A stretch of DNA of 64,000 bases from positions 18,234,317-18,298,316 of the forward strand of contig CM036755.1 of assembly GCA_020796225.1 (NCBI GenBank), given 5' to 3'. Within the stretch, counting starts at the first letter, position 1; every line of letters starts with the position of its first letter. The stretch comes from Arion vulgaris (Eukaryota; Mollusca; Gastropoda; Stylommatophora; Arionidae). Made by a program: the position numbers and the translations under genes. Positions 35,265 through 46,205 of the stretch are shown piece after piece. The notes beneath the pieces are model-generated. The model did not search any database. It had not been told where the DNA came from and saw nothing but the letters and a program-made list of their open reading frames with translations.

Positions 35265-35620
35265 TCTTCTTTCTTTCTTTTCTCTAGTCCTGTTTTGCCT
35301 CACAGTGTCAAGATAAGAGATTTATAGAACAGGTTCTCGTGAGCGCTTTGTAAATGGTGTCTTTCACTGTTTCTGTTATTTTTGTGGTCCATCTTTTGTG
35401 TTAACGATCTTTTGCCTTGTAACTACTATATCAGAGTATGGTTGTTGCTAGAGCTACGGAATTCATGCTTTTTTCAATAATCTCTGCAGATGGCGTGCCA
35501 TTTATTCTGATAGGAGAGGAGCCATATGAGGAAATCTGGTTCAATGAAGTCAATTCTTCACCGTTAGACCATTTAGAATAGCAGTCTTTCAGGTGCACTG
35601 TCTGTTGGTAATCTTATGCG
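35265..35620 (-). mobile_element. LINE 3' end (minus orientation)
   Basis: The complement of a GAAA tail (TTCTTTCTTTCTTTTCTC) is followed by TTTTGCCTCACAGTGTCAAG, GAGCGCTTTGTAAATGGTGT and GTGGTCCATCTTTTGTG. These match the LINE 3' ends at 28093, 28453, 44170 and 54125. The rest (ACTGTCTGTTGGTAAT at 35598) also matches 44385. Confidence 0.65.
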
Positions 35621-35749
35621 GCTGAAATATTTAATTTGTTGTGTTTTGATGAACTTCAAAACTGATGTTGTACACACTTTTTTTCCTGATGTTTTCATTT
35701 AAAAACCGTATTTTTTATACTCCCAACACTCTGCGTAAACACTTCATCT

Positions 35750-36007
35750 GTGTCGTTCTGATCTGTGACATGTTCAGCATGGATGGCCCAGCCAGAAACA
35801 ATGTTCCCACCGACATAGCTCCCTGAGATATTCAAGCTTTCTCCACTATAAAACAAAGTAATGGACAATGGAAGGAGAGAGTCATGGCCTGTGATGTGTT
35901 CAGCATGGATGATCACGCTAGAAACAATGTTCCCACCAACATAGCTCCCTGCGATATTCAAGCATCCCCCACCATAAAACAAAGTAATAGACAATGAAAG
36001 GAGAGAG
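35750..36007. repeat. Two-copy 127-bp tandem duplication
   Basis: TTCAGCATGGATG at 35772 recurs at 35899, and GAAACAATGTTCCCACC, ACATAGCTCCCTG and AAAACAAAGTAAT recur in the same order. The minus strand is open through both copies (99 codons), with a repeated SYVGGNIVS motif. No family was recognised, and the length may be chance. Confidence 0.75.
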
Positions 36008-36067
36008 ATTAGCTAAATCTTCTGATTTAAAATATGCAGTCTATCTCTGTCACACAATGTTGAATTG

Positions 36068-36325
36068 CCTGTGTGATGCCGGGCCAGCAAGAGAAGCAAA
36101 GAATAGTACCACTGTGACCTACAAGGCATGTCGTAAGAGGTGACTGATGTAGGAACTAGGGACGCTACTGTAATAAATAAAAAACATCACAGAAATCGAA
36201 ACTGCTGGCCTACTTGTAGTCGCATAACTGGCACAACATACAATCGCTCTCAGGCTCACTTAACATACAAATCGCACAGTGGTTAACAAGTGATCAATAT
36301 GGAGCATTCGAAGAAGAATACAATG
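36068..36325 (+). mobile_element. SINE family A copy
   Basis: It carries GCAAAGAATAGTACCACTGT, GACCTACAAGGCATGTCGTA, CATAACTGGCACAACATACA and the AGTGGTTAACAAGTG...GAAGAAG end. It has only a short piece of the head. Confidence 0.8.
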
Positions 36326-36339
36326 TTGAGTGTTCCTCT

Positions 36340-36483
36340 CAGTCATTTACCTTCTTCTTCTTCTGCGTTTCCCCGCTATGAATTCAGACGTAGCCATGGC
36401 ACTTCTGATTTTTGCGTGAAAGCCTACTTACTGTTTTATTGGTGTTCCTCACCATGCAGGTGAGCCTTCTCCAACTTCAGAGG
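36340..36483. repeat. Dispersed repeat abutting the exon 11 splice donor
   Basis: This is the second copy of the repeat at 25170-25398 (TTTTTGCGTGAAAGCCT, GCCTTCTCCAACTTCAGAGG). It ends about 14 bases from the splice donor of the last visible aminotransferase exon, so transposed sequence reaches almost to the exon. Confidence 0.6.
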
Positions 36484-36496
36484 TATCAGCAACTTA

Positions 36497-36634
<138 letters not shown>

Positions 36635-36659
36635 TTAATGGACTAAGTTATACACCTCT

Positions 36660-37345
36660 CTCTCTCTCACTAAACATATATATTCCTCTCATAGTGTTAT
36701 ACATTACATAGGGCCCTGCAAGTAAGTTTTCCTATCCTGGTCAACTTGCTCAATCTCTTTCATAGAATTGAGTCCGCTATTTCTCGCCTCTCTCAGTTAA
36801 GTGTTCGCAGTTTCCCTAAGGTGTCCATCTTCTCTTTCTTAACAGTTGTTGCTAGTAGTCAACAAGTAATTTCTCTGATTTCATCTCCTCTCATCCTTCC
36901 TTTCTTTCATTCGTTTGAAATATTGCCTATATATATTCAACGTTGTCTTTTGTATAAACTTCACTGTCTTTTGCAGTTCACACAGAGGGCCATACAGTTT
37001 TCTTTCAAGTGTTGTTTCGTTAGGCCAGTGAGTTTGCCTCTGTATATCATATTTGGGGCAGTCTTGAAGTATGTGCTCTGCAGTCTGGTGTGCCTGTCCA
37101 GATGTACACATGGCTGAATTGCCAATCTTGAATTTTGTATACATGTGACTGTAGAGTTAATTGTGTCCTGCTCTAAGGGGAAGAATGACAATTTATTCTA
37201 ATCTGCTCATATTATAGTAGTCATTCTGTGTTAGTATTGTTAGTTTATCTCCTTGCATGAATTCGTCCCCTTAATTATTTTTGGCAAACATTTGTTTTCA
37301 AACGTATTCAACTTACTTTCTGTATCTTTAGTCATCATTTTCCTC
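36660..37345 (-). mobile_element. LINE fragment interrupted by another LINE
   Basis: The outer fragment (36770-36885 and 37245-37345) matches the LINE at 1-330: TCTTCTCTTTCTTAACAGTT corresponds to TCTTCTCCTTCTTATAACAG, and AAACGTATTCAACTTACTTT corresponds to AAATGCATTCAACTTGCTTT. The inner piece is the LINE C-terminal region at 36890-37190. The 36660-36770 part matches the LINE 3' ends at 50990 and 55855 (GGGCCCTGCAAGTAA, AATCTCTTTCATAGAATTGA). Confidence 0.6.
36890..37190 (-). mobile_element. LINE C-terminal region, well preserved
   Basis: One minus-strand frame reads HMYTKFKIGNSAMCTSGQAH, then QTAEHILQDCPKYD, then RKLYGPLCELQKTVKFIQKT. This is the C-terminal cysteine/histidine region of LINEs with RNase H (usually CxCGxxxQTxxHVLQxCP). 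It is the best preserved LINE coding fragment in the window, and it lies nested in an older LINE. Confidence 0.8.
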
Positions 37346-37800
37346 TGTAAACATCTACTCCAATAAGGACTCGATTTCTTTAAGAAAGCAATACTCAGAC
37401 TTAACTAATTTGGCATTAAATGTAGTATAAATGGGCAGGAAATGCTGCCAGAATGGATGAGATGTGTATATAGCCAGGAAGTAAGCTGTAGGAATTCATC
37501 AAGCAATCGTGTGCTGTCCTTGCATCGACGGTCGACTGTATTAGCTATCCAACAAGTTCTGCCCGTTGTGCTGACAGAAGACTCTGCAGACTCAACAAGT
37601 CAGACTATTGCTTGTCCACCTCCTGAAGTTTCCTTTCCAACTGTATCTCTGTCTTCCCCTTGCTCTCCTAGCTTCCCTTCCTCTCCTAGCTTCCACCTTT
37701 TCTTCCAAGATGGATTTCAACAGTGTCAGTCATGACTCTCAATATATTCCAATTATCTAATTTCTATCTCCTCAGGTCATTCAAAAGTAGAAAGGTAAAA
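37346..37800. other. Intron sequence, nothing recognised
   Basis: A 97-codon plus-strand open frame at 37442-37735 is rich in Ser, Pro and Val and has no recognisable family. I do not consider it a gene. Confidence 0.4.
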
Positions 37801-37807
37801 AAAAACC

Positions 37808-37900
37808 ATTAATGTACAAATCTCAAATTAATGTACAAATCTCTAATTAATGTACAAATCTCTAATTAATGTAAAAATTTATAATTAATGCGAAAAATCT
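37808..37900. repeat. 19-bp minisatellite, 4-5 units
   Basis: AATTAATGTACAAATCTC units decay towards the right (AATTAATGTAAAAATTTAT, then AATTAATGCGAAAAATC). The array lies 40 bases beyond the exon 10 splice donor, within the intron. Its origin is not evident. Confidence 0.85.
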
Positions 37901-37939
37901 AAAAGCACATCATTTCTATATACTGGTATGGTGACTTAC

Positions 37940-38095
37940 TTTAGCAGCTTCGATGGCTTTCTTTGGAATGTCAATTTTTGGGAAGGCATACATAGCCCCC
38001 TGTACTGGGTTACAAGTTATTCCTTTGATAGAGTTGAACATGTCTGTTGTCATTCTACCCTTTTCTGCTAGCTGACCCAGGACTGTGTCTTTTTG
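37940..38095 (-). CDS. GPT: Alanine aminotransferase exon 10
   Basis: This 156-bp exon is phase 0 at both ends, with acceptor AATTGTTCCCAG and donor GTAAGT. Its 52 codons begin [20 protein letters not shown], pass through [20 protein letters not shown] and end KKAIEAAK. [12 protein letters not shown] is a signature of the alanine aminotransferase subfamily. The intron side of the acceptor is the first unit of a 54-bp array, so acceptor-like copies lie upstream. Confidence 0.96.
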
Positions 38096-38490
38096 CTGGG
38101 AACAATTAGGTTTAAATATTGTGAAGACAGTCAGATTTGTGGAAGAAAGTACTAGAACAGTTAAATTAAATATTGTGAAGACAGTCAGATTTGTGGAAGA
38201 AAGTACTGGAACAATTAAGTTTCAATATTGTGAAGACAGTCAGATTTGTGGAAGAAAGTACTGAACAGTTAAATTAAATAGTAAGACAGTCAGATTTGTG
38301 AAATACTGGGACATTAGGTTAATATTGTAACAGATTTGTGGAAGAAAGTACTGGAAGAGTTTAGTTTCAATATTGTGAAGACAGTCAGATATGTGGAAGA
38401 AAGTACTGGAAGAGTTTAGTTTCAATATTGTGAAGACAGTCAGATTTGTGGAAGAAAGTACTGGAAGAGTTTGGTTTAAATATAGTTTTG
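38096..38490. repeat. 54-bp array starting at the exon 10 splice acceptor, about 7 units
   Basis: Units contain GTGAAGACAGTCAGATTTGT, GGAAGAAAGTACTGGAA and a TTAAGTTTCAATATT-like end. In gene sense several units carry an acceptor-like sequence (AATTGTTCCAG or CTCTTCCAG before TACTTTC) corresponding to the real AATTGTTCCCAG. The first unit directly abuts the exon. Units four and five are shortened by deletions. Confidence 0.88.
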
Positions 38491-38574
38491 TAGGGTTAAA
38501 TTTATGGGAAGAAATATACGATAAGGTGTGTGACAAAATTGTGTTTCTAGTTACTGTTATGTTATGCAATCGAC

Positions 38575-38970
38575 ATCATGGCACATTGAAATTTTCCCCA
38601 TGAATGCTCCACCCTCCGCTGCAGCCTATCCCAAAGTCCACTGCTCACTGTACGCATGAGAAGTTGATTAATATATTTTCTCTCTCTACCGTGAAGATAA
38701 CATCCATTTGGCAAGTCAAACGTAACCCCTAACTCTGCCATTGTTCCAGTGTCTGAGACTGCAAAAAATTCTATAAATGAGCGTGTACAGCATTGATGAC
38801 ATCGGCTCTGCCCATACTTCTGCCCGCTTGAGTCAGGATATTGTTTGCAGAAAAGTCAGCACTTTTGTTGCCCTGTGCTACAGCTTGTCCAGGCAAGTCA
38901 GTGACTTGAGATGTGATCTCCAAATGCTGTCCACCCATTCTCCTCAGACTTCCCGATTCAATCAAACATA
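38575..38970 (-). mobile_element. LINE fragment with RNase H C-terminal part
   Basis: Minus-strand sequence around 38965-38771 reads GQAVAQGNKSADFSANNILT and RSMGRADVINAVHAHL. This resembles the G(I)xGNExADxLA signature and the MDRADVLNA stretch after it in RNase H-bearing LINEs. The family is probably the same as at 31497-32545. The left part matches 27063-27245. Confidence 0.65.
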
Positions 38971-39274
38971 TTCATAGAAATCTGATAATAATCCATGGTG
39001 GTCTGTCGTTAGCGACCCGGGGAAGCCTGAAAAATCTCCATAGTCCTAAGGGTTACTGTTGTGTTGGTTTTAAGCACCTAATCTGCACAGACACTTAGAA
39101 ACCTCTCTTTTTGATTTGAGCCAAACAGCTTAAGTATGCTGTGTTGCAATATTTCATGCTTTTGGCTCAGCGGATGCTGGAGTAACAAGAAGAGACCAGT
39201 TTAGAAATGAAATGAAGACTTCAGTAAAAAAGTGGGTACAACATCAGTACTGAACTTTATTAAAAAGCAACAAA

Positions 39275-39360
39275 TTAAATGATTCCCACCTTGTAGACTA
39301 GCTGACCCCAACTCCATGGATGCAGAGCCAGGCCAGAACACACCTTGTAGACCTATCAAT
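39275..39360. repeat. Dispersed repeat shared with 58735-58830
   Basis: CTAGCTGACCCCAACTC, GCAGAGCCAGG/GCAGAACTAGG and CTTGTAGACC occur in both places in the same order. The type is not identified. It ends just beyond the exon 9 donor. Confidence 0.55.
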
Positions 39361-39381
39361 AATAATAAAGAGATTACTTAC

Positions 39382-39446
39382 TTGTTTGAATAACTTGTAT
39401 GATGGTTCACCTGGTTTAGGTGGGTTGACAACAAACCCCCAGGCAC
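39382..39446 (-). CDS. GPT: Alanine aminotransferase exon 9, frame disrupted near its start
   Basis: Acceptor TTTTTTGCCAG and donor GTAAGT bound a 65-bp exon. It ends VVNPPKPGEPSYKLFKQ, the SPPxPxDPS/NPPxPGEPS region of the family, in phase 0 to exon 10. Phase agreement with exon 8 would need 66 bases. The loss lies in the first 14 bases, around CCTGGGGGTTT, a G run. The exon borders a region full of homopolymer irregularities, so a consensus error is the simplest explanation. Confidence 0.88.
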
Positions 39447-39449
39447 CTG

Positions 39450-42400
39450 GCAAAAAATTCATATGATAAATATTTGGGGTGTTGGGTGGAAGGGGGGGTT
39501 ATACCCAGGGAAAATGACACCTACCCTGGGTATGTCCAGGATGGTCGCCCTATTTGGCCCCCCTTTCCCACCTGGCTTTTTTGGCCCCCTGCCCCCCGGG
39601 CAACATCTCGGCTGACTGGCTAAACACATAGTGGCAGAATCCTGCCCCCCCCACTTCCCTTTTTCCCCCTTTCCCCTCCCTTTCCCCCCCAATACTTTTA
39701 AACCACATAAAATCAAGGGCCTCCCTATGACCATTCAGATCTGGCACCCTAAAACATAACTATAATGTGGTAAACATTTGTATAATATTTGACAATTACA
39801 TCCCTCTGGTTTTGGAAAAAAGTCAAAAAATTTCTAGTCAGGGATAGAGAACCGGTTGTGCTTTCTGACGGCTGAATCCATCTACGGGCGCAGTGACTGG
39901 GGCGTGATCCTCTTGCCTTGTTTGGACACAACCCTAAAGTATAACGGCTGGGGTACCAGGGCAATCTGGTGGGGGGGAATGAGAACAGCGCCCCTCCTTG
40001 GCTGCATTCATTGCACAAAAAACCCCCTCATCCACATGCTGGGCAGTATTATTCTGGCCCCTTTCCGGGGGGGGTGGAAACCCCGCCCCCCTTTTTCAAT
40101 GCTATTTAAAAATAAAAAATTGGGTGGGATCCCTCGAATATCAAGGCCCGAGACAGAGGAAACCCGGGCTGTTCTGTCGAAAAATTGACACGGGAAAAAA
40201 CAAAACAAAAAAATCAAACAAAAAAAAAAAAAACCCTTTGGAAAAGGCCCTAGTGAATGCCCAAAAAGAACCATTCATTAATATCCTCAATTAAACATCT
40301 GGCCAAAGAAAAAAAAAAGATTGAACTCTCAAAATTATTACATGCCCAAAAAAATAATGGGCCCTTTGAAAAACCCTAAAAAAGCATGACCTCACTTGAC
40401 TGGATCCCTATTATCCCTGTGGTGTACTGACTCCCGAAACAATAAAAACGACATTCAGGAGATGCACCCGCACAACACCCCACCCCACAGATGTGAAACA
40501 AATTACTATCTGGCCTCGGGGAAAAAATTACCCATATACCATCTATCCCCCAGAAAACACTCAAACTGCCAGAACTACAAACACAGTACCCAAAACTATT
40601 TTAGCGGTGATTTAAAATGGACACTCTCCTTGGGGCTCCCCGAAAACAACAGGACAGGAAAATTAATAGAAGAGCAAAAGATCAACAAATCTTCAGTTTT
40701 CAGAATAGAATCTCCACCAACTCTGCTGCACGGGGCTCCCCTCATTTCTGACCTGACCTGACCATCTTCACCCGCTTGACAGCCCTGCCATTCTAAAATC
40801 GTGATATGGAAGTGATCACAAACCCTCCACTACTATAACAACTGTAAAGAGCCTGAAAAAAAAAAGAGGGAACTTAAAAAGTACGGATTTTTTAAAAAAC
40901 AACTGATTCTGTTTTGAAAACCAGCAGTGTTGGATTTTCCCGAAGGGTAAAAAAGCAATTCACCTCACATTTTATCCCCGGGGGGCACCCAAATCACACA
41001 AACCATTTTGGAACCAAGACATACAAGCACCATTTTGAAAGAACCCGGGAAAAACTTCAACCCTTACTGGAACAAAATCATACAAAAAAACTTTGAAAAA
41101 GAAAACTTGCAGTTAGGAAGGCAAAAAATGAAAAATGGATGAAAATGCTAAAAAACTAGACTTCGGGCGAATGGAAATAAAGCCTGGGCGTTTCTCTGTC
41201 TGGGGATGGGGGAAAAAAAAATAAACCCAGTGATAGAGGGAAAGGGAAAAAATCTTGGACCAAAAAAAAGCAGAGCATTAAACCGTTACGCATCAGTGAA
41301 CAGAGCAGAACTCACGGGAAGAAAGAAAGCTCAAACCACTTGAACAACAAAAAAAAGCTCAAACAGTAAATGCTTCCATTTTAAAAAAAATTAGTAGACG
41401 GGAATTAGAACAGGCATTAAAAAATTGAAACTTAGAAAGTCTCCCGGACCAGATAAGATCCGAGATCTTCAAACTTGGGTCCCAAAAAAGGGAGCAGTTC
41501 TCCATCTAATTTATGACATGGAGAAAAGGAATGCTCCCCCAAAACCTGGGGGATGCCCATTTTCCCCTTTCCCGAAAAAAACCCAAACCCCCGGTGAACC
41601 CCGAAGCTACAAATCTCCTAACATCATGTCTAGGGAAAATTAGCTGAAAAAATTTTAAATTTGGGCCCCTGGTTTTTTTTTACCAACACTCTATCCCCCA
41701 ACAGGCGGGGTTTAGTCTGGCAACTGCCGAGGACCAACTCTTTGGCACTCAAAAAAATACACGAAACTTCCAGAACAACAAAACCGTAATTTTCTTTGAC
41801 CTGAACCCGTCTATTGGAAAACCTCTATGAAATGATGGACATTGGAATACATGGAATTTCAACTGGATTAAAATTTTAATTGACCGTCGATCAGCAAAAA
41901 ACAAGGAATTTTATCTGGGGGTCTTAGAAGGGTTTTAAAAGGGCTCATCCCCCAAATTGCCCCCCTTCCCCATATACATCAATGACCTTCAAGTCAAATT
42001 TCCCTTTTAAAAGCGCTTCGAGCACCTGGCTATTTTGGGAAAGTCATGAGGATGAAAGTGGGCACGTCTTCGGAGACCTGAAAACTCCATGACTACTGCC
42101 AGACATGGGAAAATAAAATAAATTAAAAAAGTGTATCCATCTTTCCCTTTTGCCACAAAGTTGCCCAAAAAGAACATCCTTTAAAACAGACAATCACCAA
42201 CTGCTAAGAAAAACACCCCCCATATCTTGGGTAACATTTACCCAAAAAAACCCCGGGAAACATTTGTGAATGAAAAAACAAAACTTAAAAAGTTCATTGA
42301 AAACTTGCTCACAACATGGGGATCGACAAAATCTCTGAGGGGGCATATCTTGGTTACATCCCTCTGCAATAAGTACAACAGTGCTCTTCTCCTGTCCAAA

Positions 42401-43650
42401 AAAAACCTTGATTCCTGGACAGATAAGAACAATGCCTTATCAATCGGGGGGACAAGGGGTAACACCAACCGGCCCCTGTGAAATACACAAATGTGGAACC
42501 TCTTGGGTTGCGAAGGGGGCAAAGCTGCTGTTGAAGCATGAAAAGGAAAAAGAATGAAACAAAATCCCAAAAAAACTACTTGGGGAAGTGAAACAGAGAA
42601 ACAGAATTTAAAAAAAAAGCAATCCCCCACCCGTCAGTGAAATCAAGAACAGATAACCTTCCAGAAACAAGACAGCACCAGGGTAATAACAAACTTACCA
42701 CCCCATACCTCTTGAATACACCTTTTGAATAAAATTGACAGATGAAGCCTAAAGCTCCCCAAAACAGCCTTTGATAGCATCTAAAAAAACCATTGATGCC
42801 TATCCCCCGAATGGATACATGTCTATCTGTGGATCTGCATTTAAACCACCCTCAAAGCGGTTACAGCATATATACAATCCCCGACAGATCATCCGAAACT
42901 GTTTGGTGCGTTAAAAAGGTATGTAATTATGAGGGTGAAATTCTGCGATAAACAGCGTTGTACCCTGAAACTTTTCGATGCCTTTCCTCAAGGCACAAAC
43001 GTAATTTTCTTCTGGGTTTGTCTGCCCCAAGCCCCGAATGGGGGACATTTTAAAAACGAACTATCCCCTATATAGATATTGACGACTTACATCACATACA
43101 TAAAATAACCATCAGTGGATCCTGGACATTCAAACACACCTGGAAATGACAAAGCAGATGGCTAGCCAGAAAAAGGGGCAACCCAAAGGGAAAAAAATCC
43201 AGCCCAAATCTCCATACAGCAAAAAAATCCTTGCAACAAAAAAGGAAATTTTCTGAACAGATGGGCCCTGGGGAAAAACAGGAAGAATGTGACACCCTAT
43301 GGCCCCCCTAAATTTAAAGAAAACATCAACCCTTCAAAAAGGTCAGGCACCTTTTGGGGTCGACAACACATAAAAAATTCCGAACAGAATTCATACAAAC
43401 CCTCCAGAGTGAACTTTTGTCATCATGAAACCGTTCCCCCCCCTCTTCAAGTGTCCACTAGAAGACATCAGAAAAAACCCTCCTTCCTCCAGGCCAGATA
43501 AATGGAACACACTATACGGAACAAAAGAACAACTACAGACACTTGCAGATACCACTACATAGCATTGGGGCCCGAAGGGCAAAAGCTCAGTGCCGCTGGA
43601 TCATTGAAGAAGAAGATAAATATTGTTCATCAAGTATCCCCCCCATGTTT
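39450..43650 (+). mobile_element. Long LINE ORF2 in error-rich sequence
   Basis: Pieces in many frames follow LINE ORF2 order. Endonuclease part (about 40570-40760): NYFSGDLKW, NNRTGKLIEEQKI and SPPTLLH, resembling GDFNAHxxxWG and NxxGxxL. Linker: KHHFERTREKLQPLLEQ near 41030. Reverse transcriptase (41400-42100): LRKSPGPDKI, RSYKSPNIMS, FFDLN and MDIGIHG, then YINDLQVKF. C-terminal part: CPLEDIR and LYGTKEQLQT near 43450-43540. Poly-A, C and G runs are abnormally frequent. Jockey/I-like affinity is inferred only from the domain pattern. Confidence 0.75.
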
Positions 43651-43662
43651 ATCATTTTTGTG

Positions 43663-43898
43663 TTGCCAAGGCCCTCAAAGGAGCAAAAAAGTTGTAACAC
43701 TCGACCTTACATGTCGTAGGGGGACTGAGGTAGGGACCCAGGAAGCTACCTAGTGAATAAAAAGTGTGAGAAATCGGATTGCTGGTCTGCATCCCATCTG
43801 TAGGTGCATAACTGGCCCGAACATACAATTACTTTTAGGCTCAGATCACACAGAGTGGTTAACAAGTGGTCGATGTAGAGCATTCGAAGAAGAAGAAA
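43663..43898 (+). mobile_element. SINE family A copy
   Basis: It contains the landmarks ACATGTCGTAGGGGGACTGA, TGTAGGTGCATAACTGGC and AGTGGTTAACAAGTGGTCGA, and ends GAAGAAGAAG. The middle is shortened and irregular, like its error-rich left neighbour. Confidence 0.75.
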
Positions 43899-44169
43899 CT
43901 ATGGGAAAAAAGACAAAAAAGTTATCTTTTCTATCTATGACATGCTTCTCTTTCTGTTTCCTTTCCATTCTTCTTCTTCGTCAGCGATCTCTGGTCATGC
44001 TCTTAATTTACTGTGGACCACAAACTGGGCGGTCAGCTTCAGGTCTGTCAGATTTCCCCAAAGCTTAGTTTTCAGGTCAACTGGGTGTGGCCACATGTTG
44101 CTTCTCAGCTCACCCAGGAGAGGGCAGTCTTGCAGAATATCAAGATTCACAATCTAACATAAATAAATG

Positions 44170-44390
44170 TGTAACTTATCTCTTCTTTTCTCCAATCCTG
44201 TTTTGCCTCACAGCGTCAGGATAAGAAGAGATTTCTAGAGCGAGCCCTTGTGTGCGCTTCATAAATAGTGTCTTTCGTCGCCTTTGTTATCTCCGGGGTC
44301 CATCTTTGCATGGCTGCCTTTTGCTTTGTATCCAATGTATCGGAGCAACATTGCTCTTTGAGGTGTACTATCTGTTGGTAGTGCAACTCA
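44170..44390 (-). mobile_element. LINE 3' end (minus orientation)
   Basis: TTTTGCCTCACAGCGTCAGG, GAAGAGATTTCTAGAGCG, GTGTCTTTCGTCGCC and GGGTCCATCTTTGCATGG match the LINE 3' ends at 28093, 35265 and, inverted, 28453. Confidence 0.65.
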
Positions 44391-44604
44391 AATTCATTTT
44401 TTCAATTCAATATTCTTAATGGAACATAAGTCTTGAAACTGTTACTAAAACACTGTCAATTTTGTTTAAAATTTCTACACAAAAACTAAAATGTATAAAA
44501 ATATTTGTTAAAAACCCCAAGAATTTCAGGAAACAATTTGAAAAACAAAATATAATATTATTATTAGTGTTATGATAGTGTATTAATATTCATTACTATC
44601 TGGC

Positions 44605-45070
44605 CCAGAAACACGAACAACCTACTCAAGACATGAGAGGAGACTTAACGTCTTTCACCTTCGATGTCTCCTAAGATTATAACATCAAATGGTACGACAA
44701 TATAACCAACTCTGAAGTACTGCAAAGTGCAAACCTGCCTTCCATCATGAGCATGCTCAGCAGTAGACGACTAAGATGGTTGGGATATGTGAGAAGAATG
44801 GAAACTTGTCGCATACCAAAACAGATGTTGTTCTGTGAACTTTCAGAGGGGAAGAGGCACCAGGGCAGACCACTGTTCAGATATATATAAAGATGTCTGC
44901 AAGGCCTCAACGAAAAACTGTTCTATAGGTCCCAGTACATGGGAAAAACTAGCTGCTGACAGAGTTGTGTGGAAAATGATATTGCGCAAGGCGCAAGTCG
45001 TTTGGGAAAAGAACTTGCCAATTGACCGTGTGTCTGTAAAAGACGAAAAAGGCCGTACAATATTATGAGC
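44605..45070 (+). mobile_element. LINE fragment, ORF2 C-terminus
   Basis: The plus strand reads IKWYDNITNSEVLQSANLPS, then RRLRWLGYVRRMETCRIPKQ and GKRHQGRPLFRY. After one frame change it continues KDVCKASTKNCSIGPSTWEK and DRVVWKMILRKAQ. This is the C-terminal end of LINE ORF2 and is nearly intact apart from a frame change and a stop near 44888. Confidence 0.82.
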
Positions 45071-45287
45071 ACTAAGGATTTATTGTCTGATTTTATTTGT
45101 TATGTCTGCCATCCAAGAAGTCTGAATTTCTTCGCTTCTGTTATATCCTTTGCTTGATAAAGGCTTTTTGGTAGAAACACTGTATATATTGTTTTGTACA
45201 GCGCTTTAGTACTACAGTACTTTGTTTTTATGTGTTTCGACATTTATAATAACATTACAAAGTTCAGTTAATCTCCAATTAACTTAC

Positions 45288-45395
45288 CTGGCCAGTAACG
45301 CAGAGCACAGTTTTGCAGAGATAGCCTTTGTGAACATGGCCTTGACCGCTGGATCAATGTTGATCAATTCCACATAACCTCCGCGGAAACCACAC
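45288..45395 (-). CDS. GPT: Alanine aminotransferase exon 8, one-base deficit near the end
   Basis: This 108-bp exon has acceptor TTGTAATAG and donor GTAAGT. Its first base completes Glu from exon 7. It then reads CGFRGGYVELINIDPAVKAM, FTKAISAKLCSA and, after a one-base slip, VTGQ. The family has a CPPVPGQ-like ending there. Without the slip the end reads LLAR and the phase to exon 9 fails. The slip lies at TCTGCGTTACTGG near 45297-45303. CG(Y/F)RGGY follows the PLP lysine and is diagnostic for this enzyme. Confidence 0.92.
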
Positions 45396-45659
45396 CTATT
45401 ACAACAGAGAAGCAGTGAATGAAATGTCAATGTATGATTGGACACGAATGGAGAGTTACATTGAGCATATAGAGTTTTATAGGGGGCAAGAATTAAGCTC
45501 GTTATATTTAAAAAAACTATTGACTGCCTGTAACTTACCGCTTTTAGGGTGGTGTAGAACAGGTGGGGACATGAGACTAAGGAATTTAATGGCTGCTAGG
45601 CTAGTGCTGCCACTGCAAAACTGTTCAGGTTATGACTTTTTCCGTATGCCCCTGATAGG

Positions 45660-45745
45660 AAAAACATATTGACCATACCGAGGATCGAATCCAGGTCTCC
45701 CAAATGGGAGCCTGCGTTCTAATTCATTTGGTCAGGTGCTCCTCT
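45660..45745 (-). mobile_element. Isolated SINE tRNA-like head (minus orientation)
   Basis: GGATCGAATCCAGGTCTCCC and GGGAGCCTGCGTTCTAATTC are the complement of a tRNA-like sequence with a good B box. It resembles the SINE A head at 26745 (GGCTCCCATGCGGGAGACC). No SINE body follows on the minus strand. Confidence 0.5.
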
Positions 45746-45908
45746 GCTACATTCAAGAAATTCAGAATATTATATCAACAAAGAGAAGATATAACATAGG
45801 ATGAACAAGCTAGTGATGATATTGAGCTAAACAGACATCTACTAAAAATAAAAAAAGGAAAAAGTTCCTAAAGTAACACAAATATATAAAATGGTGACCC
45901 GCCTGTGT

Positions 45909-46147
45909 GGTGCCTGGGACCTCAAGGGGAGTAAAGAATAGTAACACTGTGACCTACAAGGCCTGTCGTACGAGGTGACTAATGTAGGGCCTAGAAGCTA
46001 CCTAGTAAATAAAAGTGTCACAGAAATCGGATGTGCTGGCCTACTTGTAGCCACATAACTGGCACAATGTACACTTGCTCTTAGGTTTAGATCACATACA
46101 AATCACACAGAGTGGTTAACAAGTGGTAGATATGGAGCATTCAGAAG
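45909..46147 (+). mobile_element. SINE family A copy
   Basis: GTAAAGAATAGTAACACTGT, GACCTACAAGGCCTGTCGTA, ACTTGTAGCCACATAACTGG and AGTGGTTAACAAGTGGTAGA follow the family order. It lies between exons 8 and 7. Confidence 0.8.
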
Positions 46148-46205
46148 ATCTGATGACCTAACATAACACAAATACATCAAATAACGTAAAGATGATGTGA
46201 CTCAC

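Noticed and set aside
40396..40761. 121-codon open frame as a gene
   Set aside because: It is a LINE endonuclease fragment (NNRTGKLIEE and SPPTLLH motifs) within the long LINE.
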